A DNA stretch of 64,000 nucleotides from assembly GCA_016292015.1 (NCBI GenBank), contig JAEEZY010000029.1:186001-250000 (forward strand). The letters run 5' to 3'. Within the stretch, counting starts at the first letter, position 1; each line of letters opens with the position of its first letter. Of the stretch, positions 29,359-37,139 are shown piece after piece. The notes below the pieces were generated by a model, which saw only the letters and a list, made by a program, of their open reading frames with translations, ran no database searches and was not told where the DNA came from. Source of the stretch: Bacteroidales bacterium. Lineage in GTDB: Bacteria; Bacteroidota; Bacteroidia; Bacteroidales; P3. Position numbers and translations under genes: made by a program.

Positions 29359-29378
29359 GGGAGTTTTGGAAAAAATTG

Positions 29379-29386
29379 TATCTTTG
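29379..29386 (+). promoter_or_regulatory. Bacteroidota -7 box for the toxin-antitoxin pair
   Basis: TATCTTTG, a perfect TANNTTTG, 26 bp before the antitoxin ATG. It gives the pair its own promoter just after the M28 stop. Confidence 0.7.
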
Positions 29387-29412
29387 CAGATTGAAATAAA
29401 TACATAGACAAT

Positions 29413-29592
29413 ATGTCCGAAAAAGAATTGAACTCATACCGGCTTACCTCGATGGAGGAACCTACCGACGAGATGCTTGCAGCCATCATGAAGGAGGCGG
29501 CAGCGGATGCCGCCAAGCGATGGGAAGAGGCAGAAAAGAGGTTCTTCGAACAGCTGAGAGTTATGGTGCAACAAAGTGTGTCGGCAGTATGA
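29413..29592 (+). CDS. Putative small antitoxin partner of the zeta-like toxin
   Basis: A 59-residue acidic, helical protein (MSEKELNSYRLTSMEE..., ...AAADAAKRWEEAEKRFFEQLRVMV). It is directly upstream of, and overlaps by ATGA with, the zeta-toxin gene, the normal arrangement of an antitoxin. It is not the classical epsilon antitoxin by length or sequence, but many chromosomal zeta-like toxins have short unrelated partners. The antitoxin role is inferred from position only. A -7 box lies 26 bp upstream. Confidence 0.7.
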   Translation: MSEKELNSYRLTSMEEPTDEMLAAIMKEAAADAAKRWEEAEKRFFEQLRVMVQQSVSAV

Positions 29593-30179
29593 CAGATCAT
29601 CGGCCAGTACTTATAATCATTGCCGGCCCCAATGGTTCTGGCAAGACCACAGTCACCTCGAAAATCCTGAAACATGAGTGGCTGGAGGATTCGGTTTATA
29701 TCAATCCCGACCAAGTGGCGCAGGATATGTTTGGAGATTGGAATTCGCCCGAAGCTGTGCGTCAGGCTGCTGTTTATTGTGCAGAATGGAGAGAACGATG
29801 CCTTGCCGAACATAAGAGCATGATTTTCGAGAGTGTGTTGTCGGCTCCTGATAAGGTGGATTTTGTTGAGCGGGCAATGGCTGCAGGGTTCTTCGTGAGG
29901 ATGTTTTTCGTCTGCACTGCATCGCCCATCATCAATGCTTCGCGAATAGCAAAGCGAGTTATAGAAGGCGGACATGATGTGCCTATAGCAAAAATTGTTT
30001 CTCGGTACAACAAGTCAATAGCCAATTGCGCAAGGCTGTCCCGTGTTGTTGATCGCACATATATCTACGACAACTCTGTTGACAACCAAGATGCCCGGAT
30101 TCTTTTCCGCTTCATCGATGGAAAGGTTGCCAAACGATATATTGAAGACATACCTCAGTGGTCACAGGCGTTGTTGTAG
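29589..30179 (+). CDS. Zeta-toxin-like P-loop kinase
   Basis: A 196-residue P-loop protein of the zeta-toxin family. Walker A GPNGSGKTT is at 13-21, followed by YINPDQVAQDMFGD (the substrate-binding/catalytic Asp region), FESVLSAPDKVDFVERAM and a basic ERSKR-like lid with RIAKRVIEGGHDVP. Zeta toxins phosphorylate UDP-N-acetylglucosamine and so block peptidoglycan synthesis; related chromosomal proteins phosphorylate other small molecules. The start ATG at 29589 overlaps the antitoxin stop (ATGA). The family is firm; actual toxicity is not shown. Confidence 0.85.
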   Translation: MTDHRPVLIIIAGPNGSGKTTVTSKILKHEWLEDSVYINPDQVAQDMFGDWNSPEAVRQAAVYCAEWRERCLAEHKSMIFESVLSAPDKVDFVERAMAAGFFVRMFFVCTASPIINASRIAKRVIEGGHDVPIAKIVSRYNKSIANCARLSRVVDRTYIYDNSVDNQDARILFRFIDGKVAKRYIEDIPQWSQALL

Positions 30180-30322
30180 TAAAATACTGACTGAATTATT
30201 AATAAAACTCACGACCTAACGGCGAAATAATAAAGACATATTGAGCTTGAAGTAAACGTTTTTGAGAAACTCATCTTACTTGTAAACCTGATGTGCCGGC
30301 AGAATAAAACGGCATTCTTACT

Positions 30323-30994
30323 ATGAAAAAATTAGTTGTTTTTTTGTCGATTTGTTTGTTTTCTTGGAATCTGTATTCGCAGGTCTATAGCACAAATTTC
30401 CGCACCTTCGACACAAACGGACCTATGGGCGAATGCCTTTTTGATACGGTAGAACATGGTGAAATAATGATTCAGAACGTTGTGATAATTGATAAGACTA
30501 AATCAGAATTGCGAGAAAAGGCCATTAGATTTTTTGAAGAGATTGATAATCTTGATATGTACGATGTTAGTGCAAGGGAGAAAAATATGGAATCTTATGT
30601 GAAATATGACGTGAATATTTCTTCTGGCCGTATGCGGGATAATGCTGGTTTTGTTTCATGGGAGAGAGATGTTAGTACTGTTAGATGCCATGTTACAGTA
30701 GAGTTCAAGGATGGTAGATACAGATATATTGTCAATCCTTATGAAACGAATCGTATGACAATACGTGGAGAGGCGAAATCGGATGGCCGTCCCAATGAGA
30801 TACATTGGCAAAGGGTCAACAGTTTGACCAAAGAGCGTGCAAAATATAAGGTCGGCAAGAAGAAATATGAAGAATATACGGCTCAAATAAACTTCGAGAA
30901 CGAGTGTTATCGAGCTGAATATAATGCTGTTCGGGAATTTGTAAGACGTCTGTCATCCTATTATGAAACGACTGACAAGGAGGCGGATTTCTGA
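30323..30994 (+). CDS. Exported protein, DUF4468-like, unknown function
   Basis: A 223-residue protein with a signal peptide (about 1-20, ending LYSQ) and a soluble domain. The pattern KYDVNISSGRMRDNAGFVSWERDVSTVRCHVTVEF (read in parts) and DGRYRYIVNPYE resembles the strand arrangement of Bacteroidota DUF4468 domains, but the match is by eye only. The DNA is visibly AT-richer than the housekeeping genes, in keeping with the accessory region around it. No function is known. Confidence 0.65.
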   Translation: MKKLVVFLSICLFSWNLYSQVYSTNFRTFDTNGPMGECLFDTVEHGEIMIQNVVIIDKTKSELREKAIRFFEEIDNLDMYDVSAREKNMESYVKYDVNISSGRMRDNAGFVSWERDVSTVRCHVTVEFKDGRYRYIVNPYETNRMTIRGEAKSDGRPNEIHWQRVNSLTKERAKYKVGKKKYEEYTAQINFENECYRAEYNAVREFVRRLSSYYETTDKEADF

Positions 30995-31035
30995 TTTACG
31001 TAAATCCTGAAGGAGGCTATCGAGCATTCGTTTGC

Positions 31036-31112
31036 TTATCACTTACCTATCATTAAGCTATCATCTAACTCCCATCTAACTCCTATTAAACTCCCACCAA
31101 CCTACGTGCTCC
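31036..31112. repeat. Degenerate 11-bp tandem array
   Basis: Seven units in exact 11-bp register: TTATCACTTAC, CTATCATTAAG, CTATCATCTAA, CTCCCATCTAA, CTCCTATTAAA, CTCCCACCAAC, CTACGTGCTCC. Neighbouring units resemble each other most, as expected from stepwise duplication. Confidence 0.8.
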
Positions 31113-31212
31113 CAAATTACAATTACTGACTTCAAATTGGGGGTTAAGGTGCCCGTTTGGCATCTTGGTGGCTTCCAAATTGGGCCTTTGGTGGAAAAAT
31201 GACATCATAATG

Positions 31213-31235
31213 CCTTCCATTTAGGAAGGGTTTTT
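31213..31235 (+). terminator. Possible weak terminator
   Basis: CCTTCC/GGAAGG 6-bp stem, 5-nt loop, then G and TTTTT. It is 219 bp after the nearest upstream stop, so its use is doubtful. Confidence 0.35.
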
Positions 31236-31372
31236 ATGCTGAAATGGGGGTTGAGGTACTCATTTTTGACCTTTATAAGTGTTAAAAATGGCTGCTTTTT
31301 GTCGGATAATGTCCTTGTGTGGCTGGTGGTTTATGTTGTAACTTATTGATTATGAAATTATTTTTAATGATT

Positions 31373-31523
31373 TGTGACAGTTGACAGTTGTGACAGTTGT
31401 TTTTTGAGGTATCCCAATTTCTCTTATATTTAATATATGTTATTAATAATTAATTATTTATATAGTATTATAAGGGATTTTGGGTATACTGATTTTTAAC
31501 TGTCACAACTGTCAACTGTCACA
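31373..31523. repeat. Large palindromic element 1
   Basis: A perfect 26-bp inverted repeat (31373-31398 against 31498-31523). The arms are made of tandem TGACAGT words. The 99-bp AT-rich core is itself imperfectly palindromic around 31448. Confidence 0.92.
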
Positions 31524-31602
31524 GGAACTGTAGAGTTCATCTTCCTATTGGAATATCATGCTATTGATATTTAGCCTTTTAGGGAAATATGATAAAGTCG
31601 GT

Positions 31603-31750
31603 TCTTCCAATTCCAGTTCTTCCAGATTAATTTTGAGGTATTCCAACCTTCTTATATTCTATATATATATTATTAATAATTAATTAGTTATAATAATATA
31701 AGAGGAAATTGGCATGCGTTTTTTTTATTGGAAGAACTGGAATTGGAAGA
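31603..31750. repeat. Large palindromic element 2
   Basis: A perfect 22-bp inverted repeat (31603-31624 against 31729-31750). The arms are made of TCTTCCA/TTCCAGT words. The 104-bp core is homologous to that of element 1 (shared TTTTGAGGTAT, CTTATATT and TATTAATAATTAATTA) although the arms are unrelated. Confidence 0.92.
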
Positions 31751-31916
31751 TTTTGTTTTTGCCATCCTTTGTCGTTCTTCTCTACGAGGCCTTAAAGCGT
31801 TTGAGGATAGCCCTGAACCATCGTCTTCATCTTCTTGATATGGTGATTCGGCTCATAATTAGTGGCTGAACTGGATAAAAAACGAGCGAGTTGAGCCGTA
31901 TTTTGAAAAAATATAC

Positions 31917-31924
31917 TAATTTTG
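31917..31924 (+). promoter_or_regulatory. Bacteroidota -7 box for the Fic gene
   Basis: TAATTTTG, 25 bp before the ATG at 31950. Confidence 0.6.
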
Positions 31925-31949
31925 CACCGTATTTGATTTTGTGTAGGCT

Positions 31950-32981
31950 ATGGTAAAATTGTCAATACTACGTTTTTTACAGTATCATCCTCAGTCATCT
32001 CGAAAGGATATTTCCGATGGCATTGAGTTCTCAGGAAGCGATGCGACGTTGAAACGGGTGATTTCGGCTCTGGTGTCAGAGGATAAAATTGTGGTGAGTG
32101 GTCAAGGTAAGGCCACCCGTTATAGTTTGACGAATGGTTGTCGTTTGTCGTTGCCGATAGATGTGGATGCATATTTTGCACAAGATCAGGATGCGAGGCA
32201 GATACAATCTGGTTATAACTTTGATCTTGTCAGCGAGATACTTCCGTCTGTTTCTCTTTTCGATGAAGATGAAATGCGACAGTTGGAGTCCACTCATGAG
32301 CGGTTTTTGTTGAATGTGAGCGATCTTTCGCCGGCCATGTATAGGAAGGAAATGGAACGCTTGGGTGTGGACCTTAGCTGGAAGTCGTCGCAGATAGAGG
32401 GCAACACTTATTCTCTTTTGGAGACGGAGCGTCTGCTGAGGGAAAGCAAGACTGCCAGCGGAAAAACACAGGAGGAGGCGATAATGTTGCTTAACCATAA
32501 AAATACGCTTAGGTTTCTTCTGGACAACAATGACTATTTGAGGGAACTGTCATTAAGGCGGGTTGAGGATATACAGTCGATGCTTGTTGAGGGTTTAGAG
32601 ACGGAGAACGGGCTGCGACATCGTCGTGTGGGTATAACTGGAACAAACTATCACCCTCTTGACAATGAGTTCCAGATTCGAGAAGCCATAGAGGGTATGT
32701 GTACACTTATAAACTCGCGGACAAATGTCTTTGAGAAGGCGTTGCTTGCGTTGTTACTGATAAGCTATATACAACCTTTTGCTGACGGCAACAAACGTAC
32801 GTCTAGGTTGGTGAGTAACGGAATCTTGATGGCTTACGGATATTGTCCGCTATCATACCGCACAGTTGACTCGATTGACTATAAGAAAGCCATGCTTGTA
32901 TTTTACGAGCAAAACAATATTGTTCCGTTTAAGAAGATTTTTATCTCTCAATGCCAGTTTGCTGTTGGAGAGTATTTCTAA
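31950..32981 (+). CDS. Fic family protein with Gln in place of the catalytic His
   Basis: A 343-residue protein with an N-terminal winged-helix-like region (about 1-65) and a Fic domain. Fic enzymes transfer AMP or other nucleotide parts to protein hydroxyls. The core motif reads QPFADGNKRTSR at 275-286: all of HxFx(D/E)GNxRxxR is present except the catalytic His, which is Gln275 (codon CAA at 32772). An inhibitory-helix motif SSQIEGN (S146, E150, N152; pattern [S/T]xxxE[G/N]) lies N-terminal to the core, as in class II Fic proteins. It has its own promoter and is AT-richer than gyrA. It may be inactive, have changed chemistry, or act mainly as a regulator. Confidence 0.88.
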   Translation: MVKLSILRFLQYHPQSSRKDISDGIEFSGSDATLKRVISALVSEDKIVVSGQGKATRYSLTNGCRLSLPIDVDAYFAQDQDARQIQSGYNFDLVSEILPSVSLFDEDEMRQLESTHERFLLNVSDLSPAMYRKEMERLGVDLSWKSSQIEGNTYSLLETERLLRESKTASGKTQEEAIMLLNHKNTLRFLLDNNDYLRELSLRRVEDIQSMLVEGLETENGLRHRRVGITGTNYHPLDNEFQIREAIEGMCTLINSRTNVFEKALLALLLISYIQPFADGNKRTSRLVSNGILMAYGYCPLSYRTVDSIDYKKAMLVFYEQNNIVPFKKIFISQCQFAVGEYF

Positions 32982-32986
32982 ACTCT

Positions 32987-33030
32987 ACCTCCGCACAAGC
33001 TCCGCATTACCTCCGCATAAACTCCCTCTC
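32987..33030. repeat. Short 11-bp tandem array
   Basis: Four units in exact register: ACCTCCGCACA, AGCTCCGCATT, ACCTCCGCATA, AACTCCCTCTC. It begins 6 bp after the Fic stop. It resembles the 11-bp array at 31036-31112 (shared AACTCC words). Confidence 0.75.
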
Positions 33031-33131
33031 TATTGGCTTGAGAGGAGCGGGTGGATGGGCAGGTTTTCAGGGCATTAACTAATTGTTGATAAAATCAGGG
33101 GCGGGGTTGCTCTTGTTTCGGATATTATTAG

Positions 33132-33139
33132 TATATTTG
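33132..33139 (+). promoter_or_regulatory. Bacteroidota -7 box for gyrA
   Basis: TATATTTG, 65 bp before the gyrA ATG. Confidence 0.6.
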
Positions 33140-33204
33140 TACTTTATTTATAAAAAGAGCATTTTGCTATCCTATTAGAAAACAAGAAATAACAGATAAT
33201 AACG

Positions 33205-35793
33205 ATGGAATTCGAAAACGAAAAAATCACTAGGGTTGACATTGAGACCACGATGAAGACAGCGTATATCGACTACGCTATGTCGGTGATTGTCGCCCGT
33301 GCACTTCCGGATGTGCGTGACGGTTTGAAGCCGGTGCAGAGGCGCATCCTCTACTCGATGAACGAGAACGGAATTTTCTACAACACGCCTACGAAGAAAT
33401 GCGCCCGTATCGTGGGTGACACCATGGGTAAATACCACCCGCACGGTGACTCGTCCATCTATGGCGCTCTTGTGCGTATGGCACAGCCTTGGGCGATGCG
33501 CTACACGCTGATCGTGGGTCAGGGTAACTTCGGCTCGATTGACGGTCACGGCGCGGCAGCCATGCGTTACACGGAGGCGAAGCTGGAGCAGATATCGAAC
33601 GAGATGCTGGCCGACATCGACGAGGAGACCGTCGATATGGTGCCGACCTACGACAACGAGGCTGTCGAGCCGACGGTGCTTCCCGCCAAGATACCCAACC
33701 TGCTGGTGAACGGCTCGAACGGCATCGCTGTGGGTATGGCCACCAATATGCCGACACACAACCTCACCGAGGTGATGAACGGCTGCATAGCATACGTCGA
33801 TAATCCCGAAATCACGGTCGAAGGGCTGATGGAGTATATCAAGGCGCCCGACTTCCCCGGCGGCGGCACGATCTACGGCTACAAGGGTGTGCAGGAGGCT
33901 TACAACACAGGTCGCGGCAGCATCATACTGCGTGCCGACACCGAGATTGAGGAAGATTCGAAGGGCCGTAACGTCATTGTGGCGAGCACGATACCTTACG
34001 GTGTGAACAAGGCCGAGATGATAAAGCGTCAGGCGCAGCTGGTGAAGGACGGCAAGATCGTGGGCATCTCGGACATACGCGACGAGAGCAGCAAGGACGG
34101 CATACGTGTGGTCTATGTGCTGAAGAACGACGTGGTGCCCAACGTGGTGCTGAACAAACTGTTCCAGCTCTCCGAGCTGCAGAGCTCGTTTGCGGTGAAC
34201 AACATCGCCCTGGTGAAAGGCCGCCCGATGCTGCTCAACCTGAAAGACCTTATCAATAACTTTGTCGATCACCGCGAGGACGTGGTGACGAGACGCACCC
34301 GCTTCGAGATGGCCGAGGCCGAGAAGAGGGCGCACATACTGTCGGGACTTCTGCGCGCCATCGACATCATCGACGAGATCGTGGCGTTGATAAAAGCATC
34401 GAAGACTCCCGCCGAAGCCCGTCAGGGATTGATGGATAAATATCAGTTTAGCGAAGCTCAGGCCAACGCTATCGTCGATATGCGTCTGGCTCAGCTGACA
34501 GGCCTGAACCATCAGAAACTGCAGGAGGAATATGACGAGAAGCTGCGTTTCATCGAGCGTTGCAAGGAGATCCTGGGCGACCACAACGTGCTGATGCAGG
34601 TCATCAAAGAGGAATTCATCGCCATACGCGACAAATACGGCGACGAGCGCCGCACAGCCATCCGTCACGATGCCATCAACTTCCGCATCGAGGACACGAT
34701 ACCCGACGAGCAGGTGGTTATAACCATCTCGCACAAGGGATATGTGAAACGCACGCTGCTGAGCGAATACAGAACTCAGAGCCGCGGCGGCGTCGGTTCG
34801 AAAGGAAGTGCCGTACGCAGCGAGGACTTTGTGGAGCATATCTTCACCTGCACCAACCACAACTACCTGCTGTTCTTCACCGAGAAGGGCCGCTGCTACT
34901 GGATGCGCGCCTTCGAGGTGCCCGAGGGCGAGAAGAACACCAAGGGCCGTCCGATACTGAATTGCATAAACATAGAGCCGGACGACAAGATCAAGGCCTA
35001 CGTGAACGTGGAGAGCCTGAGCGACACCGAGTATGTGGGCAACCACTACATCGTTATGTGCACCAAGAACGGCATCGTGAAGAAGACCTCGCTTGAGGCT
35101 TACTCGCGTCCGCGTACCAACGGTATTATCGCTGTAGGCATCCGCGAGGGCGACGAGCTGGTGACGGCCCGCCTTACCGACGGCGCGAGTTACATCCTCA
35201 TTGCCTCGAAGAAGGGCAAGGTGATGATTTGCCCCGAGAACGAGTTCCGCGTGATGGGACGTGGCGCAAGCGGAGTGAAGGGTATGAACCTCGACGGCGA
35301 GGACGACGGCGTGATCGACATGCTCTGTCTGCCGAGCGAGAACGAAGACCTCCTTGTGGTGAGCGACCACGGCTACGGCAAACGTTCGGCATTGGCCGAC
35401 TACCGCGCCACGGTACACAGAGGCGGCAAGGGCGTAAAAGCCATGCAGGTGACCGAGAAGACAGGTCCTCTGGCTGCCATAGTGAATGTCACCGACGAAC
35501 ACGACCTGATGATCATCAACAGAAGCGGCATCACAATCCGCATGAAGGTGGCCGACCTGCGAGTGCTGGGTCGCAACACCCAGGGCGTGAAGCTCATCGA
35601 CCTCAAGGGCAAGGACTTCATCGCCTCGATAACGAAGGTGCCTTCGACGCCGGATGAGGACGAGGAGACCCCAGGGAATCTGGAAAATCCAGAAACCCTG
35701 GAGACACCAGAAACACCGGAAAATCCAGATTCTCACGAAACGCCCGAAACCCCGGAAAGCAATAATCCGCAACCAGAAGATACTAAAGAGTAA
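33205..35793 (+). CDS. gyrA: DNA gyrase subunit A
   Basis: An 862-residue type IIA topoisomerase subunit that, with GyrB, introduces negative supercoils. The catalytic Tyr122 lies in AAMRYTEAKL. The quinolone-resistance region reads HPHGDSSIYGALVRMAQ, with Ser83 and, at the position of E. coli Asp87, Gly. The C-terminal beta-pinwheel carries the GyrA-box-like QSRGGVGSKG near 530. This makes it GyrA rather than ParC. The last ~40 residues are a Pro/Glu/Thr/Asn tail built from tandem ETPE words. gyrB is not nearby. Confidence 0.95.
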   Translation: MEFENEKITRVDIETTMKTAYIDYAMSVIVARALPDVRDGLKPVQRRILYSMNENGIFYNTPTKKCARIVGDTMGKYHPHGDSSIYGALVRMAQPWAMRYTLIVGQGNFGSIDGHGAAAMRYTEAKLEQISNEMLADIDEETVDMVPTYDNEAVEPTVLPAKIPNLLVNGSNGIAVGMATNMPTHNLTEVMNGCIAYVDNPEITVEGLMEYIKAPDFPGGGTIYGYKGVQEAYNTGRGSIILRADTEIEEDSKGRNVIVASTIPYGVNKAEMIKRQAQLVKDGKIVGISDIRDESSKDGIRVVYVLKNDVVPNVVLNKLFQLSELQSSFAVNNIALVKGRPMLLNLKDLINNFVDHREDVVTRRTRFEMAEAEKRAHILSGLLRAIDIIDEIVALIKASKTPAEARQGLMDKYQFSEAQANAIVDMRLAQLTGLNHQKLQEEYDEKLRFIERCKEILGDHNVLMQVIKEEFIAIRDKYGDERRTAIRHDAINFRIEDTIPDEQVVITISHKGYVKRTLLSEYRTQSRGGVGSKGSAVRSEDFVEHIFTCTNHNYLLFFTEKGRCYWMRAFEVPEGEKNTKGRPILNCINIEPDDKIKAYVNVESLSDTEYVGNHYIVMCTKNGIVKKTSLEAYSRPRTNGIIAVGIREGDELVTARLTDGASYILIASKKGKVMICPENEFRVMGRGASGVKGMNLDGEDDGVIDMLCLPSENEDLLVVSDHGYGKRSALADYRATVHRGGKGVKAMQVTEKTGPLAAIVNVTDEHDLMIINRSGITIRMKVADLRVLGRNTQGVKLIDLKGKDFIASITKVPSTPDEDEETPGNLENPETLETPETPENPDSHETPETPESNNPQPEDTKE

Positions 35794-35830
35794 AACAAAA
35801 TAAATCTGTTAACCCATAAATTTGAAAGAT

Positions 35831-37042
35831 ATGAAAAAGTCAATTTTAACATTAGCGCTTGTGGTGCTCGGCTTTGCCGCCGCCGCACAGACCCTCGAGG
35901 TGCAGAGCGCCGCGCAGGATATGCGTAAAGGCTATTTGACCAAAGCTAAAGCCTCTATCGACAAGGCTTGCGCCAACGACCAAACCAAGGACGACCCCAA
36001 GGCTTGGTATTATAAAGGTCTTATCTATTGCCAGATTGGACAGGAGACGAAGAACCCCAAGTCGAAATACAAAGACCTGGCACCCGACTGGTGCGAGCAG
36101 GCATACGAGGCCGCTTTGAAGTGCAAAGAGCTGGACAAGGACAACGAATACTCGGAGACCAACAACACGGTGTTCTCGTATGTAGGCGGAGAGCTCTGCA
36201 ACCGTGCAACCGACGCCTTCAACAAAGACCACGATTTCGAAGCTTGCCTGAAGATGTGTGAGGACGCCATCAAGGCTTATGGCTACACGGGCGACAAGAA
36301 GTCGGCCGACTTCGCCTACTACCTCGCAGGACTTGCTTCTTCGCAGCTGAAGAAGAACGACCTGGTGAAGAAATACTTCAACATACTGATGCGTCGTAAG
36401 ACCGACAAGGCCAACGTCTATCAGACACTTTTCACCATGTATCGCACAGAAGACAACAATGCTGAAGCGCTGAAGGTGGCCAACAACTTCTACAAGAACC
36501 ACCCCGAGGACTACAATGCAGCACTTATGATGTCGGAGGCCTACCTGATGAGCGGCGACAAGGAAAAGAGCGAGGAGATGATCAAAACCGCCCTCAATCA
36601 GACGAAGGATAATCCAAGCGTATATGCCAAACTTCTCTGCGCAGCCGCCGAGATGCTCTCCAGCAACCAGGATTTCGCTGGCGCCGAGGCTAAATACAAC
36701 GAGTCGCTCTCGATCAACGCCAACCAGTTTGAGGCCAACTTCGGTATGGGCAGTATGCTCTACAACCGCGCAGTCGATAAAATCAACACCGAGGTTCCGT
36801 TCGACGACGAAACCGGCTTGCAGGCGAAACTTGAGGAAGAAGCCAAGGCTCTCTTCGGACAGGCAGAAAGCTACATGAAAGCCGCCGTCGCCTTTATCGA
36901 CGCACTTCCCGCTGAGCAGCAGGAACTGCAGAAAGCCAATCTGGTGCACTGCCTCAACGCTCTGAAGACAATCTACGCACGTCTGAACCGAATCGACGAC
37001 CTGAAGCCGATCAACGCACGTCTGCAGTCGCTGATGCAGTAA
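35831..37042 (+). CDS. Exported TPR protein
   Basis: A 403-residue protein with a signal peptide (MKKSILTLALVVLGFAAAAQ) and TPR-type helical repeats throughout (YYKGLIYCQIG, FAYYLAGLASSQLKKNDLVKKYF, AALMMSEAYLMSGDKEKSEEMIK, AKYNESLSINANQFEANFGMGSMLYNRA, read in parts). It probably scaffolds a periplasmic complex; no partner is evident. The ATG at 35831 is chosen over the TTG at 35822. It follows gyrA by 37 bp and ends at a strong bidirectional terminator shared with sppA. Confidence 0.82.
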   Translation: MKKSILTLALVVLGFAAAAQTLEVQSAAQDMRKGYLTKAKASIDKACANDQTKDDPKAWYYKGLIYCQIGQETKNPKSKYKDLAPDWCEQAYEAALKCKELDKDNEYSETNNTVFSYVGGELCNRATDAFNKDHDFEACLKMCEDAIKAYGYTGDKKSADFAYYLAGLASSQLKKNDLVKKYFNILMRRKTDKANVYQTLFTMYRTEDNNAEALKVANNFYKNHPEDYNAALMMSEAYLMSGDKEKSEEMIKTALNQTKDNPSVYAKLLCAAAEMLSSNQDFAGAEAKYNESLSINANQFEANFGMGSMLYNRAVDKINTEVPFDDETGLQAKLEEEAKALFGQAESYMKAAVAFIDALPAEQQELQKANLVHCLNALKTIYARLNRIDDLKPINARLQSLMQ

Positions 37043-37086
37043 CGTTTCAAAACCGTATCCAAGAAGATTCGGATAGGAATAAAAAG

Positions 37087-37121
37087 AGAAGCGGTTGCCA
37101 TGAGGCAGCCGCTTCTTCTTT
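37087..37121. terminator. Bidirectional intrinsic terminator
   Basis: A 13-bp stem AGAAGCGGTTGCC/GGCAGCCGCTTCT (one G-T wobble), ATGA loop, with T-rich tracts on both strands. It separates the convergent TPR gene and sppA. Confidence 0.9.
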
Positions 37122-37139
37122 TGTGCTTGTGAAGTTGTG

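Larger units (their letters stand above)
30995..31949. other. 955-bp AT-rich spacer with palindromes and an 11-bp array
   Basis: This spacer holds no convincing gene. From left to right: a degenerate 11-bp tandem array (31036-31112), a weak hairpin with a T run (31213-31235), two large palindromic elements (31373-31523 and 31603-31750), and the promoter of the Fic gene (31917-31924). Confidence 0.9.

Noticed and set aside
30180-30322. tRNA or small RNA gene between the zeta-like toxin and the next gene
   Set aside because: No T-arm GTTCRANNC or acceptor-stem pairing found; sequence is plain AT-rich spacer.
31373-31523. Ordinary insertion-sequence remnant or MITE with terminal inverted repeats
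   Set aside because: No target-site duplication was seen flanking the arms, and the sister element with the same core has unrelated arms.
31373-31750. Retron or group II intron RNA from the large inverted repeats
   Set aside because: No reverse transcriptase or intron-encoded protein is nearby and the core is almost pure A/T.
33175-35772. 865-codon minus-strand open frame opposite gyrA
   Set aside because: Exact antisense shadow of gyrA; no recognisable domain, only the complement of GyrA codons.
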